From contig OZ024936.1 in NCBI GenBank assembly GCA_964017235.1, positions 36,168,040-36,232,039 of the forward strand: 64,000 bases of DNA, in the 5' to 3' direction. Position 1 is the stretch's first letter, and each line of letters opens with the position of its first letter. The notes below the pieces were generated by a model, which did not search any database, was not told the DNA's origin, and saw nothing but the letters and a program-made list of their open reading frames with translations. The position numbers and the translations under genes are program-made. The DNA comes from Sabellastarte sp. h YS-2021 (Eukaryota; Annelida; Polychaeta; Sabellida; Sabellidae). Shown here piece after piece: positions 45,171 through 58,300 of this stretch.

Positions 45171-46700
45171 GTCATATAGCAAATTTTATGTTTTTTGCTT
45201 ATCAATATCTCCTTTATTATTACTTGGAAATTGGATTAGATTCCTCCCCCTGGCCAAACATGGGTCATAAAATTGGCAGAATATTTCTACAAACCTTTTA
45301 AACTCCAACTTAAGTTCAAGTCAAAGGGTTTAAACCCTAAACTCCAAAAATTTTAAAGGGATTAAACCCAAGACTTGTAACAATTAAAAGTAAAAACGCT
45401 TGATTCCTAGACCCTCAACAGGTAGAGGTTACAGCTTCCTACACCTTATGGTTTCTGAGATGTAGCCTGGACAAGATTTTAAAGATTAAGGTCACTACAG
45501 CAACGTCAAAGGTGAAATCAAAGTCACACCATGATAATACAAACATATACCCCCAACCAACATCCTGACCAGGTTTCAACTTCCTACACCTTAGAGTTTT
45601 TGAGATACAGCCCAGACAAATTTTTTTCTGCTGCCACCCCAACAAAATACCCATCTAGATGCCATGGGTGAAAACATTAACCCGACAGCCCTTATGTGCT
45701 GTAGGGTAAAAAGTGGCAGATAAACCAAAAGTAGCACATATAACCAAACATTGTAACTATAACGGTTACAAAGAAAAAAGGCATTTTCTCATTTCACGTA
45801 CATTTAAACACAGAAAATAGCTATTACTCATTTAGCTATTGAGTTAGACCTCAAAAATATGTACCATCTTGTAGGTACAGATAAAGTAGCTGAACAACAT
45901 ATTTTAGTAAAATGCTGTAAATGCAGTCATTTTGGGGTTATAAGCAATTACTTAATGTAGGTATGGGCACTATTACTCACTTAGCTATGGATCTAGATCT
46001 GCAATAACAGGAAAAACACTGAAGACTGGATGACCATCAAAGAAATGCGTATGCTATCCCATGGATACAATTGATATGAATGGGTTAGAACTCTACCCCC
46101 AAAAATTTTTACACAAAAAGTTCAATAGCTTGAACCCTATTTTCCTGATCTAGTTGGAGCAGAATGAAAAACAAGGCCACTGCCAAAGCGGGTATCTCCC
46201 CCCTTAGGATCAGTAATAATGAATAACTAAAGGCCTTTGTAGTAAGATAACCCCACTTGACATTGAAGAAGGCGTCAAAGGTAAAAGTCAGCAATTGGAA
46301 AAGAGTCTCATGTCATGACTTCCTATAAGATGTTGTCACATTTGGAACCAATAGTAGCAATGATAAGGGAAATATAAGGCCTTTTTAATAGGATGACTCC
46401 ATTTGGCATTAAACATGTGATATGGTGGCCATTTTGTCTTTAGAACTAGGCAGAAATTACTATCAGGCTAGCTTTTGTAGCCATATAGCTTTTGGGCACA
46501 TTTGATGAAGCTAGCTGGAATATTTCAAGATTTAGAGCACCTTTATGATTTTCAAACAATTAGCTATGGCGGCCATTTTGTTTTCCCAAATGATGCCAAA
46601 ATTGTGCACAGGCAGGTTTTTATAGTCATAGACATTTCCTGCAAATTTGGTGAAGATATTTTTACAAATGAATTAGATATTAAGTTTATGTAAAAACGTG
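45171..46700. repeat. Mosaic of dispersed repeat fragments
   Basis: Segments near 45420-45680 (ttcctacaccttagagtttt, gatgccatgggtgaaaaca) resemble 35030-35190. The block 46430-46730 (ggtggccattttg, ggcggccattttg, cgaacggacgcacggacg) is of a type found dispersed in invertebrate genomes. No coding. Confidence 0.45.
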
Positions 46701-48600
46701 ACGAACGGACGCACGGACGAAAGGCATTTTATAATCTCCTGATTACAAAAAGCCGCCCTCTTGTAACAAATTTGAAATAACCACTTTCTGATATTACTTG
46801 ACTGAAAGTCACCATTCAATGATGTTTTTTTTTCATAGAGCCACTTTGTTTTTTTCACAGCGCCACTTGGATATGCCTTAAATTTCACTATTCACCAAAT
46901 CAAAATGAAATGAAAACTAAGCAAAGAGTAAAATTCTTGGGAGATGTTAATAGTTATACTTGACAATTTTATCTACACTGTATAAATTCAGAGTTCCCCT
47001 AATCGTGTACACCGAAATGGAGAAAGAAATAATGAGTACAATAAATCACTTGAGCGTGCCTGTGTAGTAAAATTTAAAATGCACACTGCAGGGGAAGAAT
47101 CATCTGGCTATCTATATCAACAAACACTCCCAGCCAGGTCATCTCAGATGTAAACACATGTATGCTAATGTATAGGGGAATCCTCTGGGATGTGTGCATT
47201 AATTTAAATGTGGTAAAACTCATTACAGGGAACACCCCCCCTGGCTGAGACAAGTCTTTGTATTTCTCTAGACAGAAGCTTTTTTTACTCATCAAGTGGG
47301 TTCATAATGATTTCATGTATGTCAGATATGCTGGAATGAGAAATACAAAGACTTGGAGCAAGTCTAGGGTTTGGGCAATAATAGAGGATTGACAACACTT
47401 AAACTAATGCACATTTTTTGTTTATCACAAATGTCGTTAAATTATTATGTCATATCATTACACAGTAAAAGGGGGATATTGTATCCAAATGTGCACCAAA
47501 TGTGTTGACTAGAAATATTTTTATTTAATTTTTTCTTGGTCATTGCTAGGTGTAACTACGGAAGCCTAGTACCCAAAATGGTGGGCGATACTTGACTCTT
47601 TATTGCTGAGTAGCAAAGCAGTCAGAAACCAGACTATGTAACTTCAAAGAGTACAAATTTCTGTGAAAAAGATTAACATTAATTGAGTTATGGGTTTTAT
47701 TTTTTATTTGGCAAGTTATTTTTACATTCATGGTGTACAGGTATACAAACTTATAACAGTATGCAAATTAATTTACTATATGAACAGAAAAATACAAATT
47801 ACAAAATGAAAAGCACTAATCATGACGGTTACTGATGACAGAAACACTGAAGAAAATATCAATCTCATGTAATGGAAACAAAGAAGCTTTACTCTCTAAT
47901 AAAAGTGAAGCATAACTTGCATTCATTTTAGCATTCATTTATACATTTTTATGTTTGTATAGCTTTATTTATCAATTCAAATGTGACACTAAGTTATATT
48001 GTGCAATGACTCATTGTAGCTTTTAGATTTAGAGACTGGTGTATGCTTATCTCTCATCATTAAACTGGAATATCTTTTGATGCACTCATTCTGACTAGTT
48101 TGTAGGTTTAGACAAAAAATACAAGAATTTCTTATGTTCTCTTTTCTCAACAAGCAGATCTTTATAAATAAAGTCCATAGAAGAACCATGGGTTCAAGAC
48201 AGTGATCACTATGCGACTCTTATAATTAATGAACTGGTAGCTCTTAGCCTTGATAATAAAAGACACAGCTGCACAATCAAGGAACACTTTGTCAAAATTT
48301 GATTTAACTAACTCTTACAATAATGGCTGGTCGTTTCTAGTTAACAGAAACGAGAATTAAACACTCAAAAATTCAAAGTAAAAAAAGTATACAACGTTTG
48401 ATTTACCTTAACGATTTGAAGTGCCAACCAAACATAATTCGTAGCCTTACATTTTGTATTAATTTTTAAGATTTTAGCCAATTATGTTGCATCAGATGCA
48501 TATCTTATCTTTGCGTTTTGTTGTATACTTATCTATGCAACAAATGCAGTGCACAAAATATTTCCCACTTTTTAACCGTTATTCTTGTAAACACGTGAGT
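46701..48600. other. Intergenic DNA upstream of gene 2, nothing recognised
   Basis: AT-rich, no motif-bearing frames and no repeat units. It would include any distal regulatory DNA of gene 2. Confidence 0.4.
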
Positions 48601-48636
48601 TTGTTTATTTATTCATATTCGACCAAATCTCACTTG

Positions 48637-48648
48637 CTCTCGCGAGAG
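48637..48648. promoter_or_regulatory. TCTCGCGAGA-type palindrome in the putative gene 2 promoter
   Basis: CTCTCGCGAGAG is a perfect 12-bp palindrome containing TCTCGCGAGA (48638-48647). This 'CGCG element' is a known core-promoter motif in vertebrates, often near bidirectional or housekeeping starts and linked to ZBTB33/Kaiso-type factors. It lies 88 bp before the gene 2 ATG in an otherwise CpG-poor region. Function here is inferred from position. Confidence 0.6.
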
Positions 48649-48734
48649 TTTATTCAGGAAAGCCATTTTGAGCGAAATTATAAAGAATTTGGGCGCAAAA
48701 TTCTTCAATTTTCGCCTGCTAAACATTCCCAGAT

Positions 48735-49390
48735 ATGAGTGATCAAAGTGTTGTGGTACAGGAACCTGTGGAATGGACAGTGACCCAGGTTATAGAGCAG
48801 GGAAATGGAGACGGCCACGGTGAACCAGTTTATGTGGCCATGCAACCCGTTGAAAATGACGAACAAGTGGAGGTTCAAGAAGTTGTTATTATGACGGAAG
48901 GGGGCGATATTCAGGAATTACCCCCTGATAGTGCTGCTCAGATAATATCAATAGGAAGTGAAGAGGTGATAGGTGAACAGCTGGAACCAATCCTTGATGT
49001 TTCACAGATAAAAATAGAACAACAGTATGGTCAGCATACACAATATTATGAACCTAGTCCCAAAAGTCAAAGGCAAGGATATAATCGGTCACCTGGAAGA
49101 CCACCGAGGGGAAGACCTCCTGGTCGTCCACCAAAGACACACTTTTCTTACAGGTCAACAAAACCAAAACAAGAACCTGTTGATCAAGATGAAGAATATA
49201 TTCCAGAACAATATGATTTTCCCAGATCAAGAGGTGGGAAAAATTTGGCTAAAATACCAAAAATTGAGTGGAAATCTTCACCCCGAAGTAGCTCAGAGAC
49301 AGAGTCAGAATCAGACAGTGAAGTCAGATTTCCACATGTTTTGTCAAAATTATCAAAGAAAAAACCAAAGCCAAGAGACTTTGCTCATAG
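48735..49390 (+). CDS. Gene 2 exon 1: acidic region and triple AT-hook
   Basis: The ATG at 48735 starts MSDQSVVVQEPVEWTVTQ. The donor is CATAG|gtaaaa. It codes for 218 residues plus two bases. AT-hooks contact the minor groove of AT-rich DNA; three GRPP units in 14 residues suggest tight binding. The acidic, Gln/Val-rich N-terminus resembles an activation region. The AT-hook part is not known from typical pogo transposases and may be a host-acquired N-terminus. Confidence 0.87.
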
Positions 49391-52300
49391 GTAAAAAATA
49401 GCTATTTATTTCAAAGTTGCTGTGTGGTACATTTATTTATTGCACTCAGGAATAAATAAATAAAAGGGCGTGGCTGCGGTACGGTAAAACCGTTCCGTAG
49501 AAAATATGCTGCAGTACGGATTGCCGTACTCCAGAACTTTGTCTCGAGTGCGGGGTTCTAGTAACAATGGTTTTTATTGGTTAATTATCCTAATTGATTT
49601 ATAATAATAGTTGCAGTACAAGTCAAGTATTTGTCTCGAATGAGGTTTCAGTAACAATTGTTTTCATTGGTTAATTAAATTAATCACGTTTGCAGACGAA
49701 AAATAGGCTGGTTGGCTGGACTTTTGTTTGTAAAATCGTGACTTCATATTTTCTTAAGTCTGTACTGTGCAAATACTAGCATGTGATATTGTTATTTGTA
49801 AAATATTGGTAGATTTTTTGTTTCTAAAACATATAAAAACCCCATAGTGGCCTCCTATTTCCTTCACTCCATGAGATGTTTAGGATACCAGTTTGAACCG
49901 TACTCTAGTTAAGTTACTGGAATACGGCAAATGAATGTTACCGTAATGTAGAATTTCTTCTCGAGTGCGGTGATTTACCGTACTCCAGCCACTTCGTAAA
50001 TAAAAACTTTAGTGTGGTAATACATGTGTGCTGCGCTGAGATACAACACTTTACTACTGGTAGACGATCATTCATTTTGTGATAAAAAAAGTAGTATAGA
50101 ATTGGGACAGATCACACAAAACTTTTAATCTTACATATTTCCGACTTTTCATGGTTTTTAATAAAATCAAAGCAAGCATTAGCATATCTCAAATGTTGTT
50201 CAATCATGCAGTCTACATTTTTGGCATTTTTATAATGCTAGTATTTGCAAAAGATGAACACCAGTTGACGCCTACAATTTTGATAGAATTTGAGTAAAAT
50301 AGTTTTATGAAGTTGAAGATATAAATGTGATATTTATACCATTTTCAAGAAAAATTGTGAAGTGTACTACTTTTTTTATTTTGTGGATGTGCTAAAATAT
50401 TGACAGGGCCAAAAAAAAAAAAAAAATGGGAAAAAGTATGATGTGCATTAAAATTTCTTTGACTTTTGGTGTAGGGGGTGATCTATTTTGTAGATTAAAC
50501 ATTCCCATTTAAGTAAGGTCAGCAAATATGAAAATAAATATCACCCCACTTTTGTGGATTGTACCAATATTCCACTTATGAAAAAAAGAGCATGATCATC
50601 CAGCCACTGGTGAGCAGGTACCCCAGATTTTCACTTTTTTGTATAAACCTCACTCCAGAGAAAGTTCTAGAGTGCAGCAGTCTGTACTCTAGTTTGTTTG
50701 CTATATTACATTCATTATTTTGTGAAAGCGATATTTGTATTGAAAACAATCCTACATCACTCAAAAGCTTTAAATTCAACAAATTTTAAATCAGGACACA
50801 AAAAACTTGTGGGTTGCTTATTGGTTTTGCACACTGTTTTTTAGACAGCTGCTGCAGTATTTTCTAAGTTGTATATCTCCCTTAAGGCCTATCAAAATAA
50901 TTTTTGTCAGTTATTATCTATAGATGTGTTCAATTTTTGACAGGTATGAATTTGACCTTTATCAAGGTCACATAATCAAACACAATTTGTGTTTCTTCTA
51001 CTTCCTTTTCACCAGACTTTCTCAGAAAGTATAACTATAGGTCAACCACATTTGAGGTGCTTTCCTCACATCAGTATCTAAGGGCAAGATGAATTTTAGT
51101 TCAATCTGGCCATAGATGACTGGATATAGTTGACAGATTAAAGTTTGATTAATTGTCAATTAGTGAAAAAGACATAATAAATTTCACCCTTTTGGCCAAC
51201 TATTATGAATATCCTCTTACATTTAAAGACTTTACACAGGTTCAGTACATTATTAAACACTAAAGTATGAAAACTGGGTTCATGGCTTCAACACAGACAC
51301 GAGTGTGGGTTTATAGCCTTAAAAGAGGCATGTTTATGTATAAGTTACCTTAAAATCCACCAAACTAGATGTGTTTGTTATGCTGTATGCAGGCAGAAGA
51401 TATTTGTAAACTGTCATTTGTGCTTGATTTATTCTGTAAAATATTCCAGCTTTTCAATCATTTTGTATCTTTAAAAATCAGTATAAATTTGCTGATTTGA
51501 TTTTGTGTTGATGTTTTAAAACAGGCTGCAATGGAGGAATAGGGACATGTTAGAAGCTATGAAAGCAGTGGAGGAACAGAAGATGACAATAAGAGGTATT
51601 GATCTAGAGCATGATAAGAAAAAATTAAACTGTAAATTTTAAGCTGCTATGGTTAAGATGCATTAGGCATCACCTGTTTGAAAGATGATAGTAAAAGTGA
51701 GGGGATTCTGATTATGTGACAAGCCAGCAATGTTTTTCTGGGTATAATAAAGGGATTTTATGAAAATTGGTGAAAGCGTGTTATAATATAGAAACATTCA
51801 GTGACAGACAATAGCTATATAGCTTTAATGGCAGGACATCATGTGTCATAAGTGCCGTTGGTCATTGTTAAATATTTATGATTAATTAGCTGAGTTCTCC
51901 TCATGTGGTTATGTGTTTTGTTGCAAACAGGTCCTCACAGAAATCACACAGATTTCTGGGAATTAACCAAGACATATATTTCAAAATTGTTGTATTAATC
52001 TGTGGCTGTTGGTCATATTTCTCAGCAATGGGTCAGTATAAAAAAATATGTAGAAATCTTTACAAGAGACTAAACATCTAAAATTTGGATAAAGGTGTGT
52101 AACTTCCTCAGATTTAGGATTTGTTTGTTATTCTAAGCTTTTCTTCAATTATATGTGTTGACATTCAAGATGGCAGTTGTAAAGTGTTGTCATGGTATTT
52201 CAGTAAAATATTCTCGATACTGAGATACTGGGGCCACCGACCCACCCCTAATATATTTATGTTTAAGTATAATATATATATAATATGTATTGTAATTTGT

Positions 52301-55300
52301 TTTATGTATTTAAGTATATTTGTTAAGAAATATATGCAAGTAAAAGTTATAAAGTTGTACGTAGGTGTACATTGGGCTGTAGACACTACAGTTCTGAAAG
52401 AGGTAGTTTCCTTTGGGAACAAGTTCTCGTCAGAGAAAATAAAAGCTTAATGTCGGTGTTGTGGTTGAATGCGAATTTTAGAACCAATTTCCAAAAGGAG
52501 AAATTTAGCGAAAAACCTGTTATAATGCAAAATACAGCAAACATTTGTCGTATTTATATTGTGAATTTGAGGTGTCTTCAGAATTTCTTATATTAAAATA
52601 CCATCTTGTAGAAATATTGTTATACACAACATCAAAGTTTGCCAAAGTATAAAAAATTAAGAACTGATAATGGAAAAGCCCCCACAAATTTGAAAATTTA
52701 TATGTTCATGTATTTAAAGAAAATCAAATTTTTCAGTTTATTTTATGTCTATTTTTAGTTGTTTTCGAAGACCCAGTCCACTTTCTTTAACTCAAGTTTT
52801 AAGCTGAATTGTTTATTTTCAGAGTAACCAATGAATTGTTTAATCTGTTGTGTTCAGATTGTCAACAATGTTGGTATGCTAAACATTCAAACATCTTGAG
52901 CCTTGAGGTGGTTTTGAAATCAAGCATGTTTATAAAACTTTTTGTGTATGTACAGTGAAAGTGAAATTATGAAAAATTATCTATTTTTGTATCCACCGGA
53001 TACATCCCAGTGGATACTTTGGTTTAGCGTGTAGAAAGATTTTTGACGTTAACGCTCTCAGAGGAAATCTACATCAGGTTCACCAAATTTGCAGGATATC
53101 TTCATTGGGAGGTAAGCTTTCCTTGGACTGAAATTAGCCTCATTTTGAAAAATAAGATGGCCGCTGCGTACATTTCTTTGAAAATTATCTACCTTTTTCT
53201 GCTGGCTGGTTCTCGTAAGTGGGAGGTTGAATCTCTTCATAGATGATATGTATAGCAGATATACATGTCCTCTACAACCTTGCACACATTTGACCTTGAA
53301 GCTCTTAAGCCAAGGTCATCCACGGAGTGCCAAAGTACCCCACATAGCGGACTTTAGGGCCTATATCTCCCTTATTATTGGTCCTAGAGTTTGCAATGTC
53401 AAACCAACTTGTAGTAAATCATGGGCTGGGAATCTTCTGATGTGGTCAGATTTTACCTTGGACGCCTCTTTTAAGGTCAAACGAGGATACGCAAACGTAA
53501 AAGTGCTTATAACTCACTTGTTATTGGTCCTAGAGGTTTACACTGTGAAACCAACTTACAGGAAATCATGGGCTGGGAATCTTCTGATGTGATCAGATTT
53601 GACCTTGGACCCCTCCATCAAGGTCAAATGAGGACAGCCAAACTTAAAAGTGCTTATAACTTGCTTATTATTGATCCTAGAGGTTTGCAATGCCAAACCA
53701 ACTTATAGGAAATCATGGGCTGGGAATCTTCTGACGTGGTCAGATTTGACCTTGGCCCCTTATTCAGGGTCAAACGAGGACAGCCAGACTTAGAAGTACT
53801 TGTATAACTTGCTTATTATTGGTCCTAGAGGTTTGCAATGTGAAACCAACTTATAGGAAATCATGGGCTGGGAATTTTCTGATGTGGTCAGATTTGACCT
53901 TGCGCCCCTCCTTCAAGGTCAAACGAGGACAGTCAAACTTAAAGTGCTTGTAACTTACTTATTATTGGTGGTAGAGGTTTGTAATGTGAAACCAACATAT
54001 AGGAAATCATGGGCTGGGAATCTTCTGATGTGGACAGATTTGACCTTGGGCCCCTCCAAGGTCAAACGAAACCAACATATAGGAAATCATGGGCTGGGAA
54101 TCTTCTGATGTGGACAGATTTGATGTTTGGCCCCTCCTTCAAGGTCAAACAATGGTTCACTGGCTTTGGTGAGTTGTCTTTCCGGTGGATTGAAATTAGC
54201 ATCGGTTCTCCCATGTGTATTTCTAGTTTGAACTAAATGTGTAGAAGATGATATGCTGTTATTATTTTTCCGAGTCTTCAGCCCCGGAGATGCTTCATTT
54301 TGAACCCCAGCCCATAAAGGCTGGCGTTATAGTCGTCCCCTGCGCTGTCCGGGTGGTGGCGGTGGTTGCGGGCATAAAGCTTGTGGGTGTTCCACAGCCT
54401 AAACCCCTGTACGAATTTTTACCAAATTTTCAGGATATGTTTACTCCAAGAGGATCTAGAGCTGATTAGGTTTTGGGGGGTATCCGGTAACAATTGTTGC
54501 CATGGCAACACTTTTAAGATTTTCGGGTCTTAAAGCTTGTGGGTGTTCCACAGCCTAAACCCCTGCAATGCTGACCCTTTAGCTGTACCTGCGGGCTGGG
54601 GTTCTTGCCTGCTGAGGCTGGCTATTTTTTGCTTAACGTGTTCTTTGTTATTAATCAGGTGCTGCCAAGAAGTATAATGTTCCATACAGTACACTGAAGG
54701 ATCGGATCCATGGTCGAGTCCGACATGGTTCGAAACCGGGTGTAAAGACTATCCTGTCCCCAGAAGAGGAGGAAGAGCTTGCCAAATTTGTCAGGGTGAG
54801 ATTTCTGGCAGTTTTTGTTGTGTGATTTTTTATGGATACAGAAAACCTCTTACATACATAACGTTTCAGAAAGAGTCAGGTTTTTGGATTGCAGATCTAT
54901 CCATATTTTTGAGTGGGGTTATAACATTATTACATATTGTAACTAGGTGTTCCTTGATCAGGAGTATGAAGGACCATATGCCAAGTTTTTGGAAAAGCTG
55001 ATTACCCTTTACATGTAAGACAAAACTTACTGTATAAAAAAGAAGGTTTAATAAAACATGGGATTAAATTTTCTGGTATGCAAATGTTTACTGTCACAGT
55101 ATAATTAAGAATGTACTAGGAGTTTCAGTTTTTGGAACTGTATTTACCCGACAAACTTTACAGGCTGTGCGGGTGTTGTTTTTGCCATGGTTTTTGGCTG
55201 GGTGGGCTGTTGATTAGTTAGGTAGATGGATATGCACCAAGAAATTTTGCAACATCATGGTGTGACCTTAAATTTGACCTTTGACCTTGCTTCTATGACC

Positions 55301-58300
55301 CTGTCCTTCAAAATCATTTCCAGTGTCATAAGGTGTGGGGAGTTGAGTCTTGATAAGGACATTGCCTGAGAAGTGTAGGTGTGCTGTGTTATGGTGTGAC
55401 TTTGCTTTGACCTTGCTGTAGTTACCGTTACCTTGTGGTCGGAACGGTTCTGAAAATAAAAACCGGTTTCCGGGGCTTTGAAACCGAATGAAATCCGGTA
55501 TTTTGAAAGTGTGCAGAGATATGGTAAAAAATTTTACACGAGCGTACATGAGCAATATTTCTCAAGAGGAAATATGGATTCGCGAGATATATTGAAGTTT
55601 GTAAACTTCATTTACCATGAATATAAAGTAAAAATGTAAGCTGTTTCCTCAAATATATACGTTCTTAATTGTTTTGACAGAATATTAACCAGTAGAAAGC
55701 CTAATATAATGACGTTTTCTATTAACCGGTTCTTAAATATTCTTTGTGGATTTCGTCATTTCTACCTAAACGAAATGAAATGCGGTATATCGGTTTACTG
55801 TTCACACCACTACCGTTACCTTTAAAATCTTGTCTGAACTATATCTTGTACACTGTGTAGAAAGTTGATATTTGACTGGGATATAGGGGTTAATAAATAG
55901 AACTATTGATAAATTTTATAGCGCCATACCTTTTACTTTTCAAATTACCTCTGTGTAGGTGCTATTAAATTGTCTTGTTTTGGTTCTTAGTCTTTACATT
56001 AATTTTCTTTTCAGTGTTTTTCTCCTACATCGTTACATAAACTATCACAGAGAAACAACCTCGTTTATAAAAACAAAAAAAAACAAACAAAAAAAAAAGT
56101 TGGAATCTGTGAAAACAAAAGAGTATATATTTTTTAACCTACAGTTAAAGGTTAACTTCCAATTTTGTTATACTGAAAAGAGCTGATAATCATAAATTGG
56201 TTAGAGAAAATGTGTCAGTAAAAGTAAATCCTTTCAGTAACAGATGGTTGATAGAGGTTATACTGTAATCATATCAAGTGTTTGAATTCCATTCACGTTG
56301 CCATACATAGACTGTAAGTTTAGCTTGTTTGTTGTTACTGGTGTGTTTTATTGGACTTCTGTGTACAGGATATGGAGAATGCAGGTTTTCAGCTGAGGTG
56401 TGTAGATGTTCGGGACCGTGCTGCAGAACTGCTCCGGCTAAACCATGGACACAACAGTCCGTACAAAGAGGGCAGTCCCGGACACAACTGGTTCCATGGA
56501 TTTGTAAAGCGACACCCAGGTAAACTCAGGGAAAATAGGTATTGCTTGACAAACGGATAACCTTAGTGACTGTGTAAAAGCTGTAAATAATTGTGCAGCA
56601 ATACAACTAACTGAAGTAATTTGTTAACTACCTTTGCAAAACACTCATCAGGTATCTGAATGTTTGATAGTCAGATTGAGGTTTGTTTGACCTTGTAGTT
56701 TTTTTTTCTGCAGGAGATAGTTGGTTTCACTGCTCTGCTTCCATGTTTCAGGTCTTGAATTTAAGAGAACTGTGAAGAAAAATATTGTTCCCAGTATTTC
56801 CAAACAGAAGCACATGCTGCGGAGGTTCTATGACATCACAGCAAATGTGAGTTGAGCAGAGATGGGTAATACACAAATGTCTTCATTACCCATCACACAA
56901 AAATAAGACTTGATATTTTTGTACTGAACTAAGTAACACCAGAGTCACTGCAGGAGTAGAAATGTGATTATCAGTTCAGAAAGTTGTAAAATAGAGTCTA
57001 TGTGCATAAATAAGGTCATTGAAATGTAGCTTGTTTCTGAAACAATAGTGTTTAGGTCAGCTGACTTGTCTGCGAACAAGGCCGCGTGAACAACTTCTAC
57101 AAAACTACAAGACCCAGAGACATGCTGTTTTTTTAAATGATACCTTAACTATTGAGGACAGCATTTGAAACTTCCACCTGCCCACAAGCAATTGGCTCTT
57201 AAGTTTAAGGATGGGCTCTTATATTTTCGTCGGTGCAAGCCCGGATGTTTGTAACATATCTGAAGCGATTTTTTTATAAAATAAGGGTTAATAAAGGAAT
57301 ATTTACAAGTTTTGTTTTCATCGTCCTTTCGGCAGTAGCCATATTGCTTTTGTGTCAAAAAATCTGATTGGGCGAAAATTCTTGAAGCAGAATTGCCACC
57401 CAGTGATGATGTCAAAAGCTATTATTTGGTTACACAAGTACAACAAATGTGCGTGGAGTGATTAAGGTACTTTGATGTATTTAAGCAAGTATATTTGGTG
57501 GGGTTTGTCGCCCAAAATGAATCTGATCTATTTGATCTTCTTTTCAACTTAAGTGATCCCTGCTTTGAATAGCTATGTGATCCCCTGGCTCACTTTAAAC
57601 TTTTTTCTCAAATTTGATCTGATCTTAATCCATGTTAGTGAATACTGCCCATGAGTCCCCAAGCCTCAGGTTTGTTTGCTCCAACTGTTGAGGCTGATGG
57701 TCACCCATTAAAAGGAAGATAAAATCTTCAAAATTTGGGCCAATTTTCACTGGGGATGATCAGAGGCCCTTATGTGGTGACAAAAATAACAGTGTTTGAA
57801 ACAAGTCAAGGGGAAGAGGGTTTCCCCACCAGTTGATTTCCACATACGATGACAAATCTTGGGGTCTGGGTGGGTGGTTGGAATGGGGAGGGCAGGATGT
57901 TTAATTTTATACACCGGATGAGCTTTTGTTATGCCACCGCCGCTGCCGTGCGTAGAGAGATTTCCAGCTAGGTTCACCAAATTTGCAGGATATCTTTATT
58001 GGGGGGTAAGCTTCTCTGGGACTGCAAATAGCCTCATTCTGAAAAACAAGATGGCCGCCGCGGGCATTTTTTTGAAAATAATCTACATTTTTCTACTGGC
58101 TGTTTCTCATAGGTAGAAGGTTGAATCTCTTCATAGGTGATATGTATAACAGATATACATGTCCTCTACAACCTTGCACACATTTGACCTTGAAGCTCTT
58201 AATTCAAGGTCATCCACGCAGGGCCGAAGTAACCCATATAGCGGATTTTAAAAGTGCCTATATCTCTCTTATTATTAGTCCTAGAGGTTTGCAGTGTGAA

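Noticed and set aside
48484..48738. 84-residue frame just before the gene 2 ATG
   Set aside because: It lies across the putative promoter, in a different frame, with no recognisable motif. Most likely chance, although a uORF effect cannot be excluded.
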